Notes: generated by a model not told the origin, from the letters alone. Numbered from the stretch's first letter, positions 52,001 to 63,150 are shown. The stretch is 64,000 bases of DNA from Gemmatimonadota bacterium (GCA_016714015.1 JADJNZ010000001.1:372001-436000), one strand, 5' to 3'. Numbers and translations: made by a program.

Positions 52001-52038
52001 GCGGCGAGGAAGGCGAGGGTGATGATCGACCGGGTCAT
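49033..52038 (-). CDS. Secreted glycoside-hydrolase-like protein (DUF6067-like)
   Basis: The 1,001-residue product has a signal peptide (MTRSIITLAFLAAAVSPLGAQ). N-terminal beta domains extend to about 500, and a TIM-barrel-like region covers about 620-920. Strand-end motifs are GATVVNIHHANAINPYINYP, GLQVKIYNTVREL, VGIDGLYLDDVAFDR, GILDLHSANQYNE and LWFGEYFDYEKSPDDFW. The acidic residues in LYLDDVAFDR and WFGEYF are likely catalytic by analogy with other retaining hydrolases, but this is inference. A beta-sandwich closes the protein. ATG 52038 was chosen because it begins the signal peptide. It is divergent from the MocR-type regulator with 93 bp between them. Confidence 0.8.
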   Translation of the reverse strand: MTRSIITLAFLAAAVSPLGAQQFTVADSAWDSETLGNHRAVVRVTAAGRVAHVSVPWRRPDRNPEAKAVLVIAERGGQRIANVRRGAITQAAGEFDFEPVAGAGRYFIYYLPYKSGGRSNYPNVTYLPVADSADAAWLAELTRASAVPRATVERFEAIDALNSFAPMQVIATPAEVQRLDAAHATKPFLVFPEDRLHSIRMRDQLPLRWITRGPTATFRDEARRGEFLAFQLGVYARRATNDLKVTFGDLRAGANVIPSARLTSINNGGTGWDGRPFTARVDVAAGQVQAMWAGVDVPMSAAPGTYTGDATVTAAGTAPVKVALTIVVRPDSVLVGGADEPEKLTRLAWLNSTLGHRNDVIAPYTPIAVEGRTLRILGRSITLGANGLPARIETFFTPEMTGLQAAPNAVIAAPIRLDVTQVKVPEAPGAVQGDPVPRPGDLRFTRQEPGTVSWTATTDAGAWDLEVRGTLEFDGSLSYEMRLRAKRSVALEDVALTIPYAPGAATYAMGLGLKGQRRPRFNDWTWDVAKKNQDGAWLGGVNAGLWFSLRDEHYVRPLNTNFYLQKPLLLPTSWGNGGAGHITWSEDPDAVMVRATSGGRLMAAGDSLRFDARFLVTPFHPLETDAQWSRRFYHKYSPLDTVVATGATVVNIHHANAINPYINYPFIAHDAMKRYIDDAHRRGLQVKIYNTVRELSNRSHELYALRSLGHEVFSPGRGGGYSWLQEHLQDDYIAAWFVPELKDAAVVNSGMSRWHNYYIEGINWLVHNVGIDGLYLDDVAFDRTTMKRVRRMLRQDGRPGILDLHSANQYNERDGFINSAMLYLELFPYIDRLWFGEYFDYEKSPDDFWMTEVSGIPFGLMGEMLEGGGNPWRGMVHGMTNRMPWSSNADPRPLWKLWDDFGMQGSQLYGYWSPNVQVRTGREDVKATVFKQDGRALVAIASWAADTVSITPQVDWAALGIDPARATITAPAVGALQDARTIGAGERITLAPGKGILLVIR

Positions 52039-52131
52039 GGTCGGTAAGGTACCGGTGACCGGCGGAACTGCCACCGCGACGGCCGCACCCCGGAGGGCAG
52101 GGCGCGGTAGGCGAGGAGCGGAGATGGACCT
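52039..52131. promoter_or_regulatory. Divergent promoter region, hydrolase operon / MocR regulator
   Basis: 93 bp separate the two ATGs. It contains GGTACCGGTGACCGG with internal GGT/ACC symmetry near 52049-52063, a possible operator, and GGAG eight bases before the regulator start. No clear -35/-10 pair was found. Confidence 0.4.
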
Positions 52132-53724
52132 ATGACCGATGGGACCATTGCCCCAGATTGCGGGATGCGTCCGCCGACGCGCCGCCGCGGCGCCAGCGCC
52201 CCGACCATCGCCCTCCCGCTCGACACCGAACGCGAGGAGCTGCCCCTGTATGCGCAGCTCTACCAGCGGCTGCGGGAGCACATCCTCAGCGGCAGTCTCG
52301 CGGCGGGCACGGCGATCCCGTCCGCACGCACGATGGCCGCGGACCTGCGCCTCTCGCGGAACACCGTCGAGACCGCCGTGGGGCTCCTCGTCGCCGACGG
52401 ATTCGTCTCACGGCGCGTGGGCTCTGGGACGATCGTGGCCGACGTGCACGCGCTCGCATCGCTCGCCCCGCGCTCGCGACGTGGGCCGGTCCCGCCGATG
52501 GCACGTGCGCCGGAGACCTCTGCCTCGGCGGAAACGCCACTGTCGACGCGGGGAGTCAGACTCGCGGACGCGGGCATGGCCGAGCGCGAAGCTGACCACC
52601 GGGGGCTGCCCACGACCGTCGACGTCACGCGCTTCCCGATCGCCGAGTGGAACCGCCTGCTCGCGCGCGCCGCGCGCGAGTGCGGGGTACGCGCCCTGCA
52701 GACCGGCGACCCACAGGGCGAACGCGCCCTCCGGCGCGCGATCGCCGACCACGTGCGCCTCGCGCGTGGCGTACGGTGCACCGCCGACCAGGTCCTCATC
52801 GTCAACAGCACGCAACATGCGCTCGACCTGACGAGCCGGCTCCTGCTGGACCGCGGTGATCGCGTCCTCGTGGAGGAGCCCGGGTATCCGAGCGCCCGCG
52901 CCGTCTTCGAGGCGGGCGGCGCCGTGCTCTCGGGCGTCCCGGTGGATCGCCACGGCGCGCGGACCGATCGCCTGGACGAGTTCCCCTCCGCCCGGCTGCT
53001 CTACCTCACGCCATCACACCAGTTCCCGCTCGGCGTGACGCTCACCGTGCGCCGTCGGCTCGCGGCGCTCGCATGGGCGCGCGCGCATGAGGCGTGGATC
53101 GTCGAGGACGACTACGACAGCGAGTTCCGTTACGACGGGCGCCCGATCGCCGCGCTCCAGGGCCTCGACCGCAATGGACGCGTGCTCTACGTGGGGACGT
53201 TCAACAAGGTGCTCTTCCCGGGCCTGCGCCTCGCGTACCTGATCGTGCCCGAGGTGCTCGCGTCGGCGTTCACGAGCGCCCGGCGCCTGACCGACGGCGG
53301 CGCGCCACCCCATGTGCAGGCGGCGCTCGCGGCCTTCATCCGTTCCGGCCAGTTCGCCGCGCACCTGCGCGCGATGCGGCTGACCTACCGCGCGCGGCGC
53401 GACACGCTGGTGCGCCGACTCTCCGCACTCGGCAACGCCGTGCGCCTCGGTGCGAGCGATACTGGGCTCCATCTGGTCGCGCACCTGGCCGACGGGGTCG
53501 ACGATCTGCGACTGGCCGCGGCCGGGGCCGGGCACGGCCTCGGGATCGCTCCGCTCTCGACCTACTACGCCGAACGCGCCGCCGGTCCACGTGGTCCGCG
53601 CGGGCTGCTCCTCACGTTCGGCGCGTCGTCCGTCGCGCAGATCAGCGCCGGCGTGACGGCCCTCGCACCGCTGCTCCGCCCGACGAAGGGCGCGGGCCGC
53701 GTCAGGCGCGCACCCAATCCATGA
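52132..53724 (+). CDS. MocR/PdxR-type regulator (GntR winged helix fused to aminotransferase)
   Basis: The 530-residue product has an N-terminal GntR winged helix (residues 36-105: LPLYAQLYQRLREHILSG, AIPSARTMAADLRLSRNTVE, GFVSRRVGSGT). A fold-type I aminotransferase-like domain follows (about 150-520). Lys359 in YVGTFNKVLFPGLRLAY is the expected PLP-binding lysine, and VEDDYDSEFRYDGRP carries the family Asp and Tyr. Such proteins sense PLP or amino acids and usually regulate neighbouring genes. Here the neighbour is a secreted hydrolase operon rather than a pyridoxal or GABA gene. ATG 52132 has GGAG eight bases upstream. It overlaps the convergent DUF1579-like gene by 23 bases. Confidence 0.93.
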   Translation: MTDGTIAPDCGMRPPTRRRGASAPTIALPLDTEREELPLYAQLYQRLREHILSGSLAAGTAIPSARTMAADLRLSRNTVETAVGLLVADGFVSRRVGSGTIVADVHALASLAPRSRRGPVPPMARAPETSASAETPLSTRGVRLADAGMAEREADHRGLPTTVDVTRFPIAEWNRLLARAARECGVRALQTGDPQGERALRRAIADHVRLARGVRCTADQVLIVNSTQHALDLTSRLLLDRGDRVLVEEPGYPSARAVFEAGGAVLSGVPVDRHGARTDRLDEFPSARLLYLTPSHQFPLGVTLTVRRRLAALAWARAHEAWIVEDDYDSEFRYDGRPIAALQGLDRNGRVLYVGTFNKVLFPGLRLAYLIVPEVLASAFTSARRLTDGGAPPHVQAALAAFIRSGQFAAHLRAMRLTYRARRDTLVRRLSALGNAVRLGASDTGLHLVAHLADGVDDLRLAAAGAGHGLGIAPLSTYYAERAAGPRGPRGLLLTFGASSVAQISAGVTALAPLLRPTKGAGRVRRAPNP

Positions 53725-54343
53725 TCCACTGATCCATCCAGGTCGCGCCGCCGTCGCGTGACACCGCCTGCTGCCACCGGCAGGTGGTGGGCGAGATGTT
53801 GTCCCACATCCCGCGGACCTTGATGGGCGTCTCGCCGTCCTTCTCGTCGGAGATGAACGTGCCGACGCCATCGACGAAGGCGCCGGTGGTACCCGGCGAC
53901 GTGAGGACACCGCTCTTCGCGTTGACCCAGAAATCGGACCAGATCCCCTGTGGCACGTCGAGCAGGCGAAGCCCGAGTCCGCTGAAGTCGCGGGCGGGGA
54001 TGCGCAGTTCCTCGACGCTCCCGATCCCGCCCAGGATGGTCCAACAGGTCGCCTCACCCTTGAAGCGATCCCAACCATCGGGCGCCGTGGCCTTCTGCAT
54101 GCGATGAGTGATGTTCCACGAGCCGGCGAGGAAGTCGAACTCCCCCGGCTTGCCCGTGCCTCTCGCGACCGCGAGCGGCGGCGAGATCGGCGCGGCGGAA
54201 GGGACCGTGCGCGGGGCCGCGTGACTCCCGCCCGACGCGAGCAGACTCGCCAATGGTCCGTCGAGTGCCGCTCCGCCGGCCGCGAGGCCGACGAGCGTGT
54301 GGACGAGCGTACGGCGCGGGACTGCCAGATCCGATTCGGACAT
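53702..54343 (-). CDS. DUF1579-like exported protein
   Basis: The 213-residue product begins MSESDLAVPRRTLVHTLVGLAAGGAALDG. This is an N-terminus with twin Arg before a hydrophobic stretch, so Tat export is possible. The body starts GEFDFLAGSWNITHRMQKA, a phrase typical of DUF1579-type lipocalin-like proteins. It contains GEATCWTILGGIGSVEEL and VRGMWDNISPTTCRWQQA, and ends WMDQWIMDWVRA. Function unknown. ATG 54343 removes a long unlikely extension to 54445. The 3' end overlaps the MocR gene by 23 bases in convergent orientation. Confidence 0.75.
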   Translation of the reverse strand: MSESDLAVPRRTLVHTLVGLAAGGAALDGPLASLLASGGSHAAPRTVPSAAPISPPLAVARGTGKPGEFDFLAGSWNITHRMQKATAPDGWDRFKGEATCWTILGGIGSVEELRIPARDFSGLGLRLLDVPQGIWSDFWVNAKSGVLTSPGTTGAFVDGVGTFISDEKDGETPIKVRGMWDNISPTTCRWQQAVSRDGGATWMDQWIMDWVRA

Positions 54344-54473
54344 CGCGAAGCGACCCTCGGCTCGAGTGATGCCGTACGATCGCCCCGCGCTGGGCGCGTG
54401 CACAGAGCCATTCCCGCGGGTCTCGCGGGGCCATTCGGCGCGCACCGCGTTGGCGGGCCGAGGAGCGCGCGTG

Positions 54474-57287
<2,814 letters not shown>

Positions 57288-57330
57288 AGTCACGGAAGTT
57301 CTTCCGGCGACTGGGTTTATGGAAGGGAGC

Positions 57331-57451
57331 AAGGCTGAAGGCGGATGGGTGAGCGACGGCCCGCGATGCGAAGGGGGGCGGGTCCAAGCCTCCCCCGGAC
57401 TCGTTCCGGGACGTGCAACACCCCATCTTTCACCCTTCAACCTTCAGCCTT
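57331..57451. repeat. Long-range inverted repeat upstream of uvrA and the TPR gene
   Basis: Arms 57331-57352 (AAGGCTGAAGG...GGGTGA) and 57430-57451 match in 19 of 22 positions as reverse complements, with 77 bp between them. The right arm is made of (TTCANCC) heptamers and shares 18 exact bases with the tract after rpoC. Confidence 0.65.
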
Positions 57452-57459
57452 CCTCCCGA

Positions 57460-58407
57460 GTGCTCGACCCCCTCGACCGCCCCGAAGCCGGCTCCGCCCC
57501 CGACCCCGAGCAGCTGCCGCTCGGGATGTTCGAGGGCATCCCGCTCGTGCCGGTCGAGACCTTCGGGCCGGACGACGAGGTCATCATCGTCCCGGTCCGC
57601 GAGCCGCCCGTCTGCGGCGAGTGGTCGTATGACGACAGCGAGCTCGAGGAGCCCCGGTTCGTGGCGCGCCGCATCGACGGCGTGGCGGCCCCCACGATGA
57701 AGGCGACGCCGATCGCGCCCATCCGGACCGTGGTGGACTCGCGGCCGGCGGGCCAGCCGGCGCCGCGGCGGTCGGTGCCGGTCGCCGGGTCGGTGGTGAC
57801 CATCGCCGGGGCCGCGCGACCCGATGTCGCGCCGTCCCGGGCGATGCGTCCGTCCATGGAAGCGCTCCGGCTCGCGTTCGAGCAGTCGCCGGGGGACACG
57901 GCCCGTGCCCTCGCGTACGTCGCCGCACTCGAGAAGAAGAACGACGCCGCGGCGGCGCTCACCGTGCTCGACCGCGCCGAGGCGGCGGGAGGCGATGCCT
58001 TCCTCATCCTCTGCGCGCGGGCCAGCGCGCTCGGCGCCACGCTCAAGTACGATGACGCCGAGTCGATGATCAAGAAGGCCGCGAAGCTGCGTCCCGAGGC
58101 ACCCGAGGTCTTCCTGCAGATGGGGATCCTCGCCTGCCGGCGCGCGCGCTGGCGCGAGGCGGTGGAACCGCTCAAGCGGGCGATCGCGCTCGCGCCGGAG
58201 AACGCCTCGGCGCACTACCACGTGGGCGAGGCGCTGAACCAGACCGACGACAAGCCCGGCGCGCTCGCGGCGTACCAGCGGGCGGCGGAGCTCGAGCCGG
58301 ACCACTGGCGCGCGCTCAAGGGCGTCGGGATCGTCCTGGACCGTCTCGGGCGTTCACCCGAGGCGGCCGATTTCTATCGACGGGCCCGCGACGCCCAGCG
58401 CGCCTGA
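57460..58407 (+). CDS. Cytoplasmic TPR protein
   Basis: About 315 residues. Residues 1-125 are low-complexity and acidic then Pro/Arg-rich (LPLGMFEGIPLVPVETFGPD). Residues 130-315 form about five TPR-type helix pairs: MEALRLAFEQSPGDTARALA, AALTVLDRAEAAGGDAFLIL, AESMIKKAAKLRPEAPEVFL, AVEPLKRAIALAPENASAHY and ALAAYQRAAELEPDHWRALK. No signal peptide, so it is probably cytoplasmic and binds proteins. Start uncertain: GTG 57460 has no Shine-Dalgarno sequence and ATG 57526 is an alternative. It lies 20 bases before the transglutaminase-like gene. Confidence 0.85.
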   Translation: MLDPLDRPEAGSAPDPEQLPLGMFEGIPLVPVETFGPDDEVIIVPVREPPVCGEWSYDDSELEEPRFVARRIDGVAAPTMKATPIAPIRTVVDSRPAGQPAPRRSVPVAGSVVTIAGAARPDVAPSRAMRPSMEALRLAFEQSPGDTARALAYVAALEKKNDAAAALTVLDRAEAAGGDAFLILCARASALGATLKYDDAESMIKKAAKLRPEAPEVFLQMGILACRRARWREAVEPLKRAIALAPENASAHYHVGEALNQTDDKPGALAAYQRAAELEPDHWRALKGVGIVLDRLGRSPEAADFYRRARDAQRA

Positions 58408-58427
58408 GCACGACTCCACTCCCCCAC

Positions 58428-60050
58428 ATGACCCACGACCGACCGCGGCATCCGGATCCGAACCGCGGGCGACGGCGCACGACCGCCGCCGTCCTCATCC
58501 TCGGCGCGTGGCTGGTGGGCGTGGGCCTGCTCGTCCGCCGCGAGTTCTTCCGCGAGAGCGCCGCGATCCTCGCCGAGGCCGCGTTGCGGCTGGGTCCGAG
58601 CACGAGCTTCTATCTGGTGGAGCAGGACGGCCGGCAGATCGGTTACGCCTCGACGACGATCGACACGTCGCTCACGCAGTTCGAGGTGACGGACTTCTTC
58701 ACGGCCGACCTCCCAGTCGCCGGTCAGGAGTTCCGGGCGAGCGCGCGGAGCGTGATCACGCTGTCGCGGTCGCTCGTGCTGCAGACCTTCGACGTCTCGA
58801 TCGAGAGCGCCGTCGCGCCGATGAGCATCGTGGGGCGCGCCGAGGGCGACACCGGGGTCGCGTTCGTGATGAACGTCCCCGGACAGCCGGCCGACACGCA
58901 GCGCCTCGCGGTGCGCGGGCCGATCCTGCTGCCGACGATGATCCCCGCGGTCGCGGTGCTGGTGCGCGATCCCGAGGTGGGGAAGACGGTGACGATCGCG
59001 AGCTTCGATCCGGCGACGATGGCGGCGAAGGACCTCACGCTGCGCTTCGCGGCGGAGAGCCTCTTCACGCTGGTGGACAGCGCCAAGTTCGATTCGACGT
59101 CGATGCGATTCGTCTCGGCGCTCACCGACACCGTGCGCGCCTGGAAGCTCGAGCCGACGGACGGGGCGGGATTCAGCGGCTGGGTCGATGCGCAGGGCCG
59201 CGTGGTGGAGTCGACGCAGCCGGGCGGGATCGTGCTCAAGCGGATCGCGTACGAGATCGCGTTCGAGAACTGGCGTCGCGACCGGATCGCGAGGGGAACG
59301 CAGTCGGCGCCGGCGCCGGGCGCGGCGAGCGGGACGGGACGCACCGTCGGCGACATCCTCGAAGGCACGGCGATCGCGGCCGGGGCGCTCCCCGGGCGGG
59401 ACGGTCCGACGCGACTGCGGGTGCGGCTCTCCGGCACGTCGCTCGACGGCTTCGATCTCCAGGGCGGCCGGCAGCGGCGCGAGGGGAACGAGCTGACCAT
59501 CACGCGCGAAGGGGCCGACGTCCTCGCGGCCGACTGGACGCTCGCCGGACGACAGGCGGGCTTCCGCCAGCGCTTCGCCGCCGAGCTGGCGAGCGAGCCG
59601 CTGCTGCAGGCCAACGACCCGGCGATCGTCGCGCTCGCGCTCCGGATCGCGGGGAACGAACGCGACCCGCGGGTGGTGGCCGAGCGGATCAATCGCTGGG
59701 TGCACGACTCGCTGGCGAAGGAGATCACGCTGTCGATCCCCAACGCGGTGCAGGTGCTCCGCTCGCGGCGCGGCGACTGCAACGAGCACACGCAGCTCTT
59801 CACCGCCCTCGCGCGCGCGGTCGGCATCCCGACGCGGATCGCGACGGGGCTCGCGTACGTGAACGGCAAGTTCTACTACCATGCGTGGCCGGAGATCCGG
59901 CTCCGCGATTGGGTCGCGGTCGATCCCACCTTCGGGCAGTTCCCGGCCGATGCGGCGCACCTGCGCTTCGTCCGCGGCGGGCTGACCCGGCAGGGGGAGC
60001 TGCTGCGGCTCGTGGGCACACTCCGGATCGAGGTGCTGGACGCGCGATGA
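58428..60050 (+). CDS. Membrane-anchored transglutaminase-like protein
   Basis: The 540-residue product has one N-terminal span (TTAAVLILGAWLVGVGLLV) and a large extracytoplasmic part. The C-terminal transglutaminase core has the triad Cys451 (SRRGDCNEHTQLFTALARA), His485 (FYYHAWPEI) and Asp499 (WVAVDPTFGQ). These papain-like folds act as proteases, amidases or cross-linkers in bacteria. Residues 50-330 form an unknown beta-rich region. Its stop overlaps the start of the ABC ATPase gene (ATGA), so it is translated with the exporter pair. It may process or receive what the exporter moves; that link is inference. Confidence 0.9.
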   Translation: MTHDRPRHPDPNRGRRRTTAAVLILGAWLVGVGLLVRREFFRESAAILAEAALRLGPSTSFYLVEQDGRQIGYASTTIDTSLTQFEVTDFFTADLPVAGQEFRASARSVITLSRSLVLQTFDVSIESAVAPMSIVGRAEGDTGVAFVMNVPGQPADTQRLAVRGPILLPTMIPAVAVLVRDPEVGKTVTIASFDPATMAAKDLTLRFAAESLFTLVDSAKFDSTSMRFVSALTDTVRAWKLEPTDGAGFSGWVDAQGRVVESTQPGGIVLKRIAYEIAFENWRRDRIARGTQSAPAPGAASGTGRTVGDILEGTAIAAGALPGRDGPTRLRVRLSGTSLDGFDLQGGRQRREGNELTITREGADVLAADWTLAGRQAGFRQRFAAELASEPLLQANDPAIVALALRIAGNERDPRVVAERINRWVHDSLAKEITLSIPNAVQVLRSRRGDCNEHTQLFTALARAVGIPTRIATGLAYVNGKFYYHAWPEIRLRDWVAVDPTFGQFPADAAHLRFVRGGLTRQGELLRLVGTLRIEVLDAR

Positions 60051-60805
60051 TCGAACTCCTCAAGCTCTCCAAGCAGTACGGCGACTTCACCGCCGTCGAC
60101 GCGATCGACCTCGTGGTCCCCCGCGGCGAGTTGTTCGGCTTCCTCGGGCCCAATGGCGCGGGGAAGACGACGACGCTGCGCATGATCGCCGGCATCCTCA
60201 AGCCGACGAGCGGGACGATCCGCGTGGCCGGCGTGGACATGACGGCGGACCCGATCACGGCGAAGTCGAAGCTGGGGTTCATCCCCGACCGGCCGTTCAT
60301 CTACGAGAAGCTCACCGGCGCGGAGTTCCTGCGCTTCGTGGCGGGGCTCTACGACCAGCGCGGCGACGAGATCGAGCACCGCGCGCGCGAACTGCTGGCC
60401 CTCTTCGACCTCGAGGAGTGGCGCGACGAGCTCGTGGAGAGCTACTCGCACGGGATGCGGCAGAAGCTGATCATCTCGAGCGCGTTCGTGCACCGGCCGG
60501 AGGTCATCGTGGTGGACGAGCCGATGGTCGGCCTCGACCCGAAGGCGGCGCGCATCCTCAAGGACCTCTTCCGCGAGTACACGCACCGCGGGCACACGAT
60601 CATCTTCTCGACGCACACGCTCGAGGTGGCCGAGTCGCTCTGCGACCGCCTCGCGATCATCGTGAACGGGCGGATCAAGGCGTATGGCACGATGACCGAC
60701 CTGCGGCGCGACCTGCAGGGCGGCGAGAAGGGGCTGGAGGAGATCTTCCTCCGGCTCACGGGCGAGAACGCCGCGCGCAACCTCGTCGATGTCCTCGATG
60801 CCTGA
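60047..60805 (+). CDS. ABC exporter ATP-binding protein
   Basis: The 252-residue nucleotide-binding subunit: Walker A GPNGAGKTT (34-42), Q-loop region KLGFIPDRP, signature SYSHGMRQK, Walker B VIVVDEPMVGLDP and H-loop FSTHTLEVAE. It resembles CcmA/NatA-type subunits of ABC-2 exporters. ATG 60047 overlaps the upstream stop, and the permease gene starts within its last codons. Substrate unknown. Confidence 0.96.
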   Translation: MIELLKLSKQYGDFTAVDAIDLVVPRGELFGFLGPNGAGKTTTLRMIAGILKPTSGTIRVAGVDMTADPITAKSKLGFIPDRPFIYEKLTGAEFLRFVAGLYDQRGDEIEHRARELLALFDLEEWRDELVESYSHGMRQKLIISSAFVHRPEVIVVDEPMVGLDPKAARILKDLFREYTHRGHTIIFSTHTLEVAESLCDRLAIIVNGRIKAYGTMTDLRRDLQGGEKGLEEIFLRLTGENAARNLVDVLDA

Positions 60806-62573
60806 GCCCGGCGCCCGCGGGACCGGGGAACAGCCCCTCGCCGGTGCGCTGGGGCGGCGGAGCGGGAGCCAGCCGGTGGTCGGCCTGCTCCCCGACCCGC
60901 CGCTGCTGCACCTGCTCCTCCCCAAGTGGCTCACGGCGCGCGCGCGCTCGATGCAGGGGGAGAAGGGCCGCGGGGCGCGCTTCGCGATCCTCGGCCTCAC
61001 CGGCTTCCTGTTCTGGGCGTTCATCTTCGGCGTGCTCTTCCGCCTGCTCACCTACTTCCGCGGCGTGCAGGAGATCGGCCAACTGCTCGCCGGGAAGCTG
61101 CTCGGGCTCATCCTCCTCGGCTTCACGTCCATCCTGTTGCTGTCGAACGTGATCACCGCGCTCTCGAGCTTCTTCCTCGCGAAGGACCTCGACATGCTGG
61201 TGGCGGGGCCGGTGGACTGGCTCAAGCTGTACGGCGCGAAGCTGCTCGAGACGGTGATCGCGTCGAGCTGGATGGTGCTGCTGGTGTCGGTGCCGATGTT
61301 CAGCGCGTACGGGCTCGTGTACGACGGCGGCTGGTTCTTCCCGCTGCTCGTCGCCGCGCTCATGCTGCCGATGTTCATCATCCCCGCGGTGGTGGGATCG
61401 GCGGTGACGCTGACGCTGGTGAACGTCTTCCCCGCCCGCCGCACGCGCGACATCCTGTCGGTGATCGCGGTGCTCACGGCCGGCGGGATCGTGCTGCTGT
61501 TCCGTCTCATCCGCCCCGAGCAGCTCGCGCGCCCCGAGGGCTTCCGCAACCTGGTGGACTTCATCGCGGTGCTGCGGACACCGACCTCACCGCTGCTGCC
61601 GAGCGAGTGGGTGCAGAAGGCGACGATGGGGTACCTGAACGGCGAGCCCGACTGGCTGGCGATGTACCTGCTCTGGACGACGGCCGCGGCGGCGGTGGTG
61701 CTCGGCGCGCTGCTGCACCGCTGGCTCTACCTGACCGGCTTCAGCAAGGCGCAGGAGAGCGCGCAGCGGTTCGTGAAGAGCGGCGGCCCGCTGCTCGCGC
61801 TGGGCAACCGGTTGCTGGCGCCGTTCGGGACGTTGCGCCGCGAGCTGGTGCTGAAGGAGCTCCGGCTCTTCTTCCGTGACACGACGCAGTGGTCGCAGCT
61901 GATCCTGCTCGCGGTGCTGGTCGTGGTGTACGTCTTCAACATCAAGTACCTGCCGCTCCGGGGCGAGGGGATCACCTTCTTCCTCGTGAACGTGGTGCCG
62001 TTCCTGAACCTCGTGCTCGCCGGGTTCGTGCTGGCGTCCATCGCGGCGCGGTTCATCTTCCCCGGGGTCTCGCTCGAGGGGCGCACGCTCTGGCTGCTGC
62101 GGTCCAGCCCCATGCGGGTGCGCGACCTGCTCTGGGCGAAGTTCTGGGTGGGGACGACGCCGCTGCTGCTGCTCGCCGTGTCGATCGTCGGGGTGACGGA
62201 CTACCTGCTGCAGGTGAGCGACTTCATGTTCTTCGTGTCGGTCATCAGCATCACGATGCTGACCTTCGCGCTGAGCGGGCTGGCGATCGGGTTCGGGACG
62301 ATGTTCCCGCAGTTCGAGACGGAGAACGCGGCCCAGATCCCGACGAGCTTCGGCGGACTGCTGTACATGATGGCGTCAGTGGTGGTGATCGGCGGCGTGG
62401 TGGTGCTCGAGGCGGTGCCGGTGTACGACTACCTCTCGGCGAAGCTCGCCGGGCGCGAGGCGGACCCCACGCAGATGGTGTTCTGGTTCTCGATGGCGGC
62501 CCTGCTGTGCATCACCGCGACCGTGCTCCCCATCCGGATCGCACTCAACCGGCTCGAAGCCGTGGAACGCTGA
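60798..62573 (+). CDS. ABC exporter permease (ABC-2-like, two-part)
   Basis: The 591-residue protein has about 12-14 membrane spans in two blocks, about 60-300 and 370-590. These are separated by a cytoplasmic segment (RRELVLKELRLFFRDTTQWSQ, typical of this type). N-terminal phrases are LLPKWLTARARSM and FWAFIFGVLFRLLTYF. It matches the putative ABC exporter class with duplicated membrane domains, so one chain may form the whole channel with two copies of the neighbouring ATPase. ATG 60798 overlaps the ATPase stop by eight bases; ATG 60789 is an alternative. Confidence 0.9.
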   Translation: MPEPGARGTGEQPLAGALGRRSGSQPVVGLLPDPPLLHLLLPKWLTARARSMQGEKGRGARFAILGLTGFLFWAFIFGVLFRLLTYFRGVQEIGQLLAGKLLGLILLGFTSILLLSNVITALSSFFLAKDLDMLVAGPVDWLKLYGAKLLETVIASSWMVLLVSVPMFSAYGLVYDGGWFFPLLVAALMLPMFIIPAVVGSAVTLTLVNVFPARRTRDILSVIAVLTAGGIVLLFRLIRPEQLARPEGFRNLVDFIAVLRTPTSPLLPSEWVQKATMGYLNGEPDWLAMYLLWTTAAAAVVLGALLHRWLYLTGFSKAQESAQRFVKSGGPLLALGNRLLAPFGTLRRELVLKELRLFFRDTTQWSQLILLAVLVVVYVFNIKYLPLRGEGITFFLVNVVPFLNLVLAGFVLASIAARFIFPGVSLEGRTLWLLRSSPMRVRDLLWAKFWVGTTPLLLLAVSIVGVTDYLLQVSDFMFFVSVISITMLTFALSGLAIGFGTMFPQFETENAAQIPTSFGGLLYMMASVVVIGGVVVLEAVPVYDYLSAKLAGREADPTQMVFWFSMAALLCITATVLPIRIALNRLEAVER

Positions 62574-62575
62574 CG

Positions 62576-63049
62576 ATGATGACCTCCCAGAGGATCACCC
62601 GCGCGAACGAGACGGACATCCCGTCGCTGCTCTCGCTGAACAACCGGTACTCGGCGGCGGGCTTGACGCTCGCGCGGTCCGCTGAGTTCGCGGCGAACCA
62701 CCTGGGGGACTACCGCGTGCTGCGCGACGCGAGCGGCGGCATCCTCGGGTGCGTGGCGCTGGACGAGTATTCGCCGAGCGTGGCGGAGGTGATCTCGCTG
62801 GCGGTTGAGCAGGACGCGCAGGGGCTCGGGTACGGTCGACAGCTGATCGCCGCGGTGGTGGAGCTCGCGCGGTCGCGCGGGTACGGGGAGCTGTTCGCGG
62901 TGAGCTACTCGGACGAGCTCTTCCTGAGCTGCGGGTTCGAGCGGGCGCCGCTGGCGACGTACCCGGAGAAGATCTCGCGGTACCAGAAGGTGGACCGGAC
63001 GGAGATCGAGGTGGGCGAGAAGCACTGCTTCGCGCGCCAGCTGGGGTGA
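62576..63049 (+). CDS. GNAT-family N-acetyltransferase
   Basis: The 157-residue product has the GNAT core: ITRANETDIPSLLSLNNRY at the start, GCVALDEYSPSVAEVISLAV (strands 2-4), acetyl-CoA loop QDAQGLGYGRQLIAAVVELA, then GYGELFAVSYSDELFLSCGF. It resembles the short single-domain enzymes related to ArgA or to the GNAT part of amino-acid N-acetyltransferases (the FLSCGFERAPLATYPEKI end is similar), so an N-acetylglutamate synthase role is possible but unproven. It starts two bases after the permease stop and is the last gene of the plus-strand operon. Confidence 0.88.
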   Translation: MMTSQRITRANETDIPSLLSLNNRYSAAGLTLARSAEFAANHLGDYRVLRDASGGILGCVALDEYSPSVAEVISLAVEQDAQGLGYGRQLIAAVVELARSRGYGELFAVSYSDELFLSCGFERAPLATYPEKISRYQKVDRTEIEVGEKHCFARQLG

Positions 63050-63150
63050 CCGGCGGCGCGGCAGGCGGAGCGTCGAGCGCGAGCGCTGCACGTGTGCCGC
63101 GCGGCTCGTCATCCGGCAGAGCCGATCCGGCAGGTCGAGTGCGCCAAACA

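Noticed and set aside
57288..57310. LexA operator before uvrA (GGAAGAACTTCC)
   Set aside because: The half-sites are not those of any LexA consensus I know; spacing and symmetry are imperfect and the site is within 20 bases of the start codon.
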